This document shows, in pieces, positions 55,994 through 64,000 of a stretch of DNA of 64,000 nucleotides. This stretch comes from Oscillatoria nigro-viridis PCC 7112 (GTDB lineage Bacteria; Cyanobacteriota; Cyanobacteriia; Cyanobacteriales; Microcoleaceae). Each line of letters begins with the position of its first letter. Position 1 is the first letter of the stretch. The notes under the pieces are model-generated. The model made no database searches. It was not told the origin of the DNA and saw nothing but the letters and a program-made list of their open reading frames with translations. The stretch spans positions 5,656,501-5,720,500 of the forward strand of contig NC_019729.1 of assembly GCF_000317475.1 (NCBI RefSeq), in the 5' to 3' direction. Position numbers and translations under genes: made by a program.

Positions 55994-58984
55994 TTAAATA
56001 CGCTGCCGATAATTTAACTCTTGGAAAATCAGAGTGTAGCAGGTTCCACGCTGACTGTCAATGGCAATACTCGCCTCTAATTGGTAAGCCAACATTCTGA
56101 CTAATCGCAATCCTAATGTTTCAGCATTGTCTACGTCGAAACCCGCCGGGAATCCGCTACCATTATCTTGAATAATTAATTGGAGTTGCTGAGAATTAAA
56201 TTCAGTAAATTCTATGTTAATTTCACCTGTTAAACTTTGGCTAAAAGCATATTTTAAGGAATTAGAAACTACTTCGTTAATAATTAAACCGCAAGGAATT
56301 GCTGTTTCTATGTTTAAATAAATTGGATCGAGGTTGAGATTGAATTGGATGGCAGTGTTGCCACAACCAAAAGATTGATACAAATTAGCAACCAAATTTT
56401 CGACGTAGAGGGGAAGGTCGATGCGATCGAGATGTTCGGATTGATACAGTTGCTCGTGAATCAGAGCCATTGAATGGATGCGAGTCTGGCTTTCTTCAAA
56501 TAAAGCTAGCGTCGCTTCATCTTCAATATATTGAGCTTGAAGTTGCAGCAAGCTAGAAATTACCTGCATATTATTTTTGACTCGGTGGTGAATTTCTTTG
56601 AGCAATACTTCTTTTTCGCGGAGTGCTGCTTGGATGCGGGCCTCGGTAAATTTGCGATCGCTGATATCTTCGGCAATACCCGCGATGCGGTAAATTTTGC
56701 CCGATTCGTCGTAAATGGGAAAAGCTCGATCGCACAGCCAGCGAATTGTGCCGTCTGGCAGAAAAATCCGATATTCGTTACTGGTGGACTCGCCCTGCAA
56801 CACACGCCCCATTGCCTCTTCCAACAGGAGTTTATCTTCTGGATGCACCCACTCCATCATTTTTAAGGGCTCGGCATACAATTCTTCGCGACTGCGCCCC
56901 CAGATTTGTTCGTAAGCTGGACTCAGATACAATAAATCGGTGAATTCCGCAGACATTAGCCAGACGGAATCTTGAATATTTTCTGCTAACTGGCGGAAGC
57001 GTTCTTCACTTTCGCGGATGGTTTTTTCTGCCTGTTTGCGTGCGGTAATATCTACTGCAATGCCCACGACACGGTAAACTTTACCAGATTGATTTTTAAT
57101 CGGAAAAGCCCGATCGCGAATCCAGCGGATTTTGCCGTCCGGCCTGACAATTCGATATTCTATCTCGTTTTCAGACTCAATTTGTCTAGTTAAATTAGCA
57201 ATAACGCGCTCGCGATCTTCTGGATGGATGGAATCTGTAAAAAAGCGCCCGTAAGCATACAAATCAGCGCAGCTTCTGCCCCAAATCTTTTCGTAAGCCG
57301 GACTGATATAAATAATTTCCTGGGGTTGAACGTTTACCATCCAAAACACGCTTTCAATGTTTTCTGCTAGCTGTCGGAACCTTTCTTCGCTTTCTTTGAG
57401 TGCTGCTTCTGTTTTTTTGCGATCGCTAATATCTTCTGTCACTACTACATTGTAAATTGCCCCGCTCAGCGGTTCTTGGATGAGCGATACTGTAATATTT
57501 ACCCAAACTACAGTGCCGTCTTTGTGCAGCAAGCGTTTTTCCATTTTAAAACTGTCAATTTCCCCGGCAAATAATTTCTTGTTTTGTTCTAAATCTGCAT
57601 CTATATCTTCTGGGTAAGTAACGTCCATCCAAGTTCGCGACAGCAGTTCGCTCGCAGTATATCCCACTATCTCGCAAAATTTTTGATTGACTCGCAAATA
57701 GCGGCCTGTTTGGTCAGGGTGGGTAATGCCGACTGCCGCTTGTTCGACGGTTGCCCGAAAGCGTTCTTCGCTATCTCTGAGGGTTGCTTCTGCTTTTTTG
57801 CGATCGCTAATATCGCGCTGCACGCCAAAATACCCGATGATTCTGCCGTGGGAGTCGTAAATGCAAATATAGTCGCCTTCCACCCAAACTGGAACCCCGT
57901 CAAACTTGCGATGCTCATTTTCGATGTGAATTCTGCCAGCATCAAAAAATTGCTTGATTATCTCTCTGCTACCAGTCAAGTTGTGCGACAAGAAAGAGTA
58001 AAGCGTCCGGCCAATAAACTCTTCCCTAGTACCTCCGTATTGAGCTATCAAAGCATCGTTTGCCTTCGTTACCCGCCCGTTAGCAAATACGTAATCCAAA
58101 ACTTTTTCTTTGTCAACGCTATTGTCCCAGTGCACGGGGTCGTCCAGCATCATAAAGAAAAAGCCATCTAAAGATTGAGAGAAAAACAATTCTAGCTGTT
58201 CCTGGCTTTCTCGCAGAGCTTCTTCGGCATGCCAGCGATAGATAATTTCTTCCCGCAATTGAGTGTTGGCTGTTTTTAAGTCTTCAGTGCGCTTTTGATA
58301 TTTAATTTTTAGCCGATCTTTGATTTCTTGCAGCGCTATTTCTACCTGTTTTTTTTCGGTGATATCTTGAGTAACTACCATGCCGGCAAAAATTTCTTCC
58401 CGGTCGTTTTTGACTGGAGCAATTGTTGTTGAATAAACGCGATCGCGGTATTTATATTCAAAAGTATTCTCTTTTCCTGCCAAAGCCGCGCGATATTTAG
58501 TCTCAAAAAGTTGCCAATCTTCAGGTGGCGATACTTCCCACAACGTTTTGCCTTCCAACTGTTCTTTGGACAAACCAACTGCTGCCAAACCTTGGCCGTC
58601 AACCAGAGTATAGCGCAAATCGCGATCGAACAAAAACACCGACCCATTGGGATAATGTTTGATGAGAGTTCGGTACATTTCCTGGCTTTTTTCCAGAGAT
58701 GCGATTAACTGAATGCGATTGTCGTCTGTGATATCCAATTCAGTTACGGAACCGGAAAATCCAGCATTCTCGACTGCTTTGAGTTGTGCTGCTAATTTCT
58801 GGCACAATTCTCTCTGCTGCTGCAAATCCTCTTCAAGTTGCCGAATTGTTGCTTTTTGCTCTGCTACTAATGCTTCGCAGGTTTCCAGAGGTCGATCGAT
58901 CTTGGTAGGATCAATACACATAATTGCTCTAGGTTTTGCAGTTGCGGACTTGAGCTTTTTCAAGTTAATACTAACAAAGCTCAA
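55994..58984 (-). CDS. Multi-PAS sensor histidine kinase (HisKA_2 type)
   Basis: 996 residues, no membrane helix. An N-terminal coiled coil (about 35-90) leads to five PAS domains in a row (about 95-215, 265-390, 395-520, 525-645 and 650-775, each with a PAC end such as RDISDRKKAEATL). They are followed by HisKA_2 dimerisation domain LLKEIHHRVKNNMQVISSLL (His about 789) and an HATPase (IINEVVSNSLKYAF, DNGSGFPAG, GLRLVRML). The signals could be light, redox or oxygen; no cofactor-binding motif is evident. The start may be the Met 21 codons further in. Confidence 0.93.
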   Translation of the reverse strand: MSFVSINLKKLKSATAKPRAIMCIDPTKIDRPLETCEALVAEQKATIRQLEEDLQQQRELCQKLAAQLKAVENAGFSGSVTELDITDDNRIQLIASLEKSQEMYRTLIKHYPNGSVFLFDRDLRYTLVDGQGLAAVGLSKEQLEGKTLWEVSPPEDWQLFETKYRAALAGKENTFEYKYRDRVYSTTIAPVKNDREEIFAGMVVTQDITEKKQVEIALQEIKDRLKIKYQKRTEDLKTANTQLREEIIYRWHAEEALRESQEQLELFFSQSLDGFFFMMLDDPVHWDNSVDKEKVLDYVFANGRVTKANDALIAQYGGTREEFIGRTLYSFLSHNLTGSREIIKQFFDAGRIHIENEHRKFDGVPVWVEGDYICIYDSHGRIIGYFGVQRDISDRKKAEATLRDSEERFRATVEQAAVGITHPDQTGRYLRVNQKFCEIVGYTASELLSRTWMDVTYPEDIDADLEQNKKLFAGEIDSFKMEKRLLHKDGTVVWVNITVSLIQEPLSGAIYNVVVTEDISDRKKTEAALKESEERFRQLAENIESVFWMVNVQPQEIIYISPAYEKIWGRSCADLYAYGRFFTDSIHPEDRERVIANLTRQIESENEIEYRIVRPDGKIRWIRDRAFPIKNQSGKVYRVVGIAVDITARKQAEKTIRESEERFRQLAENIQDSVWLMSAEFTDLLYLSPAYEQIWGRSREELYAEPLKMMEWVHPEDKLLLEEAMGRVLQGESTSNEYRIFLPDGTIRWLCDRAFPIYDESGKIYRIAGIAEDISDRKFTEARIQAALREKEVLLKEIHHRVKNNMQVISSLLQLQAQYIEDEATLALFEESQTRIHSMALIHEQLYQSEHLDRIDLPLYVENLVANLYQSFGCGNTAIQFNLNLDPIYLNIETAIPCGLIINEVVSNSLKYAFSQSLTGEINIEFTEFNSQQLQLIIQDNGSGFPAGFDVDNAETLGLRLVRMLAYQLEASIAIDSQRGTCYTLIFQELNYRQRI

Positions 58985-59147
58985 GCCTGCACTGCCAACT
59001 TACAGCAGATTCAATTTATATGCGGTACACACAATCAAGTTGTAAGTAAGGTGCGTCGCCACCCGTCTGGCGAGCAAATTCCATTGAACCATAGAACAGC
59101 GACGCACCCTACATAAATCGTTTCCGGTTGCATCGGTATTGTTCAAA

Positions 59148-59185
59148 CAGTCAACAGTCAACAGTCAACAGTCAACAGTCAACAA
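59148..59185. repeat. CAGTCAA heptamer short tandem repeat
   Basis: Six tandem copies of CAGTCAA after the kinase operon start and before pepP's stop. STRR family. Confidence 0.85.
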
Positions 59186-60475
59186 TTATTTAGGAACTCC
59201 CGCCGTCAAGACTTCATGACAATCAACTGTCACCAAAACATCATCTTCAATTCTCACGCCAATACCGCGCCATTTTTCAGGAACCTCCGGCTGTCCTTCA
59301 ACGGGTTTAATAGAAGGAGAAATATAAATCCCCGGTTCCACCGTCAGCACTTGTCCTGCCTGCAAAACTTGCGGATTTTCGCCGTACTGATAAACGCCGA
59401 CATCGTGCACGTCCAATCCCAGCCAATGACCTGTGCGGTGCATATAAAATGGCTTGTATTTCTCTTCTTTAATTATCTCTTCAATGTCCCCCACCAAAAG
59501 TTTTAAATCCATTAAACCTTCCACCAAAACGCGCACCGCCGTTTCGTGAATTTTGCTGTAAGGATTTCCGGGATATACTTGACTAATTGCCTGCAATTGT
59601 GCTTGCAAAACTAAGTCATAGATTATCTGTTGTTCGGCTGTAAATTTGCCGCTAACAGGAAAGGTGCGAGTAATATCAGCGTTGTAGTACCCGCAAGCAC
59701 AACCGGCATCGATTAGCAGCAAATCGTTTTCCTGCATTTGGCGGTTGTTTTCGATGTAGTGGAGGACGCAGGAATTGTAACCTGATGCAACAATTGAAGG
59801 GTAAGCCGGAGTGCAGCCATTTAAACCAAAAGTATGTTCTATTTCAGCTTGAATTTCATATTCGTACCTGCCCGGTTTGGCGAATTCTCGGGCGCGGTTG
59901 TGGGCGGCAACTGAGATATTAGCGGCTTTTCGCATTAATGCTAATTCTGTTTTGCTTTTCACCAGCCGCATTGGGTGTAAAATGATATTGGAATCTTCTA
60001 TGGCTGTGGGGCCTGTGCCGCGTTTCGGGTAGGTTGCCATCAAGCGCTGCCAGTGATTGAGGACTGTTTGGTCGAAAGTACGATCGCGCCCGAAGTGATA
60101 GTATATGCGATCGGCTTTTTCTAAATATTTCGGCAATTTTTCCGCAAGTTCATTAATCGGGAAAGCTTCATCCGCGCCGTACAATTCCTTAGCCCCTTCT
60201 ACTCCGGCGCGATAACCGTGCCAAGTTTCTTTTTCCAAGTCTTTTGGCTGCACAAACAAAACAAATTTGTGTTCTTCGTGGTGGGGCGCGAGCACTGCTA
60301 CCGCCGCAGCTTCGTTGAAACCGGTTAAGTAGAAAAAATCGCTATCTTGTCGGTAGGCATATTCTACATCGTTGTGCATGACGGCTGCGGGGGCGCTGCG
60401 AAATATCGCCGTACCGCTGCCAATTTTTGCCATTAACTGTTCGCGTCTTTGCCGGTATTCGGTGGGGTCGATCAT
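59186..60475 (-). CDS. pepP: Xaa-Pro aminopeptidase (aminopeptidase P)
   Basis: Cytoplasmic metallopeptidase removing N-terminal residues before proline. An N-terminal creatinase-like domain (about 1-160) and a pita-bread catalytic domain with all five metal ligands: LLIDAGCACGYYNADITRTF (two Asp), HRTGHWLGLDVHDVG (His), LTVEPGIYI (Glu) and GVRIEDDVLVT (Glu). Length 429 normal. Solitary gene. Its ATG lies directly against the 55-bp tandem repeat array. Confidence 0.95.
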   Translation of the reverse strand: MIDPTEYRQRREQLMAKIGSGTAIFRSAPAAVMHNDVEYAYRQDSDFFYLTGFNEAAAVAVLAPHHEEHKFVLFVQPKDLEKETWHGYRAGVEGAKELYGADEAFPINELAEKLPKYLEKADRIYYHFGRDRTFDQTVLNHWQRLMATYPKRGTGPTAIEDSNIILHPMRLVKSKTELALMRKAANISVAAHNRAREFAKPGRYEYEIQAEIEHTFGLNGCTPAYPSIVASGYNSCVLHYIENNRQMQENDLLLIDAGCACGYYNADITRTFPVSGKFTAEQQIIYDLVLQAQLQAISQVYPGNPYSKIHETAVRVLVEGLMDLKLLVGDIEEIIKEEKYKPFYMHRTGHWLGLDVHDVGVYQYGENPQVLQAGQVLTVEPGIYISPSIKPVEGQPEVPEKWRGIGVRIEDDVLVTVDCHEVLTAGVPK

Positions 60476-60476
60476 T

Positions 60477-60634
60477 CGATTTTAGATTTTAGATTTTAGA
60501 TTTTAGATTGATTGTAATATTAACACTCATCCGATTTTAGATTTTAGATTTTAGATTTTAGATTGATTGTAATATTAACACTCATCCGATTTTAGATTTT
60601 AGATTTTAGATTGATTGTAATATTAACACTCGGC
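60477..60634. repeat. 55-bp tandem repeat array containing TTTAGAT heptamers
   Basis: Three tandem units at 60477-60531 (55 bp), 60532-60586 (55 bp) and 60587-60634 (48 bp). Each is a run of TTTAGAT heptamers plus TTGATTGTAATATTAACACT. The third has one heptamer less, showing expansion in 7-base steps. The array begins 2 bp from the pepP start codon. Confidence 0.9.
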
Positions 60635-60713
60635 GGTTTCAATCGCTGCTTGTCAGACTTGCACCCGCAAGCCCAGGGTTGAAGATATAGGTGCTATGTT
60701 TTTTTTCGGGGAC

Positions 60714-61103
60714 TTATTTATTCTCTTGTTCTGCGATCGCCAATTGACAAGTATAGTCAACCAGCCCAGACAAAGATGAGTTGCGATCGACTAAAGTCCA
60801 TCTCGGATCGAAATTCGACCAATTTTCGCCATCTGCGCTAACTCTGACAGTTCTCAACTGTCGCTGCTGGCAGTTAACTTCCATTTGCGCCAACAATTTC
60901 TGGTTACTAAACTGTTGAGTTCCTAAAATAATTCTGACTGGATAAGAGGGAGCACCGGGAATATCGGATTTGCTTAATTCAACGCTGCTGGGGTCGATGC
61001 AAATCTCTACAAAACATCTTAATTTTTCGGCGCGGGCGCTCAAATTTATTCCAAAAATTAATGTTGAAATTACTATCAAACAAATCGATGAACTCTTAAT
61101 CAT
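60714..61103 (-). CDS. Small secreted hypothetical protein
   Basis: 129 residues with a clear signal peptide (SICLIVISTLIFGINLSARA, cleavage near residue 25). Mature part about 104 residues with four Cys (KLRCFVEICIDPSS, EVNCQQRQLR, DYTCQLAIAE), probably two disulfides. Strand-rich; contains WSNFDPRWTLVDR. Unrecognised. Possibly lumenal or periplasmic. Confidence 0.7.
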   Translation of the reverse strand: MIKSSSICLIVISTLIFGINLSARAEKLRCFVEICIDPSSVELSKSDIPGAPSYPVRIILGTQQFSNQKLLAQMEVNCQQRQLRTVRVSADGENWSNFDPRWTLVDRNSSLSGLVDYTCQLAIAEQENK

Positions 61104-61258
61104 ATATCAGGAGGAAGAAGTTTCTTTTGACTCGGCGGTTGAAACCGATGCTACACAGACAAAACCCGCCGGCGCGGGTTGAATTTCTTCAGTCCGCGCA
61201 GGCGGACTTTGTTTGTGTAGCAGCGAATTCTATTCGCCCTCAATATTCACTCTTCTTT

Positions 61259-63145
<1,887 letters not shown>

Positions 63146-63467
63146 AAATGCGGATGCCTTGAATTGGGGACAGATCGGGTAAGATCGCGGTGTCGGAGAA
63201 GTGCGACAAAAGTTTACACTCAGAATCTTAACTAAATTTAACTTAACAATGCACTCTCAGGCAACAGAGCTTCGAGGACGATCGCTCCAGAAAAAGTTAG
63301 GTTAGTTACGGTAAGGGCGATCGTCCCGAATATAATGTTTGGTGCTGATTTCGATACCGATATAGGTAGAGTTAGAAGAATCGCCGCAAAACCCACTGTC
63401 TTTAAGCGTGGCAGTGTCAAGGGATAAGGCATGATAATGGTGAGGCTCAGTGAGGTAACACATTTCA

Positions 63468-64000
63468 ATGACAACTAGACAGCTTGTTCCTAATTCGGCT
63501 ATGCTGACCCAGCAGACTAAAGTCGCTTCTAACAAATCGATTATTAGTGCTGATTTGGGTCGGACGGCAACTAAAGCTTGCGTGAGTCGCAACCCTAGTA
63601 GCGTTGTTTTCATCCCTGCCAACGTGGCTGCTATGCCCGTGGAAAAGGTGCGGGGTGGCAGCTTTGAGTCCAAAGCAACAGACCCTCTGTTGGATATGTG
63701 GCTGGAGTACCAGGGCAGGGGTTACGCGATCGGTCAATTGGCGGCAGATTTTGGCGCTAATCTCGGCGGCGCCGACCAGTCGAAAGTAGTAGATGCTTTG
63801 GTTAAGGTTTTTTCCTGTGCTGGATATTTCCAGATGAAGGGCGAAATAGCAGTTGTGCTGGGTTTGCCGTTTTATTCGCAGGATCAGTTTGAGAAGGAAA
63901 AGGAAGAGATTATCAGCCAACTGCGCTCTCCCCACGTTGTGGTGTACCGGGGCGAGCGTGTGGATCTTAACATCAGTCACGTTTGGGTGATGCCCGAAGG
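63468..64000 (+). CDS. ParM/StbA-like actin-type ATPase (5' part)
   Basis: Open frame of 177 complete codons running off the right edge, so it is missing from simple ORF lists. It starts MTTRQLVPNSAMLTQQTKVA. The actin-fold phosphate-1 loop ISADLGRTATKACVS, then VVFIPANVAAM and GQLAADFGANLGG, and later VVLGLPFYSQDQF (the phosphate-2 region) match ParM/StbA and archaeal-type actin homologues. ParM drives plasmid segregation, but chromosomal copies in cyanobacteria have unknown roles. No parR-like gene or repeat centromere is visible upstream in this window. Confidence 0.85.
   Translation, partial: MTTRQLVPNSAMLTQQTKVASNKSIISADLGRTATKACVSRNPSSVVFIPANVAAMPVEKVRGGSFESKATDPLLDMWLEYQGRGYAIGQLAADFGANLGGADQSKVVDALVKVFSCAGYFQMKGEIAVVLGLPFYSQDQFEKEKEEIISQLRSPHVVVYRGERVDLNISHVWVMPE

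Noticed and set aside
60477-60640. CRISPR-like array
   Set aside because: The units are contiguous with no unique spacers and consist of heptamers; no cas genes anywhere in the window.
63302-63980. Two reverse frames near the right edge
   Set aside because: Both lie antisense to the ParM-like frame, which has clear actin-fold loops.

Overview
The window is chromosomal DNA of a filamentous cyanobacterium, most like Microcoleus, Oscillatoria or Phormidium (inference, not a database match). The reasons are the oxygenic photosynthesis genes (psbU, a PsbP-like CyanoP lipoprotein, a high-light-inducible protein, btpA), the very frequent GCGATCGC-type (HIP1) octamers, and the many short tandem heptamers such as TTTAGAT between genes. 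No rRNA gene, tRNA gene or CRISPR array was seen.

Layout. 0-5.8 kb: end of a peptide-type ABC solute-binding protein, larB, an unrecognised gene, hli with tandem HLR1-like promoter motifs, cyanoP, maf and a small RTX protein. 5.9-9.7 kb: an IS200/IS605-type tnpB element whose tnpB is split by a complete 2.5-kb group II intron. 9.9-25.6 kb: housekeeping and signalling genes (eno, argC, cysA-like, hisF, FHA-cyclase, psbU, nadB, CHASE2-PAS-GGDEF, VKOR-thioredoxin, btpA). 25.6-27.1 kb: a second tnpB element with a late frameshift, lying directly against an SGNH-hydrolase-like gene. 28.5-35.6 kb: Gfo/Idh oxidoreductase, a decayed PEP-CTERM gene, an FHA-PrsW protease fusion, def, small membrane proteins, a retropepsin-like protein and a membrane pentapeptide-repeat protein.

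35.6-38.3 kb is a mobile-element scar: the 3' end of a group II intron, a decayed IS630 element, the cut-off N-terminus of an XRE-type (probably XRE-STAND) protein, and a small two-helix membrane protein resembling the cyanobacterial TRADD-N-associated membrane domain. 38.4-50.4 kb: a GT9 glycosyltransferase, ispD, a Uma2-family protein, an SDR/carboxymuconolactone-decarboxylase cluster divergent from an AraC regulator, a LysR regulator, small proteins, a TPR protein, a GNAT acetyltransferase and a tandem cyclase built like soluble adenylyl cyclase. 50.6-54.1 kb is a second graveyard: IS4-like, group II intron, ISKra4-like and IS1 fragments, a broken STAND-type NTPase, and a 341-bp inverted-repeat element lodged in a palindromic intergenic repeat. 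54.1-64 kb: gmhB-like phosphatase, a paired two-component system with a five-PAS kinase, pepP, a secreted protein, ftsH, and a ParM-like actin gene running off the end.

Most genes stand alone or in pairs, as is usual in these genomes. Clear couplings are def with the small membrane protein (ATGA overlap), the PAS kinase with the REC-kinase (6-bp gap), and the divergent AraC/SDR locus. Cyclic-nucleotide and cyclic-di-GMP signalling is well represented (two class III cyclase proteins and one GGDEF protein). The two graveyards share repeat sequences and remnants of the same kind of XRE/STAND defence-like NTPase.
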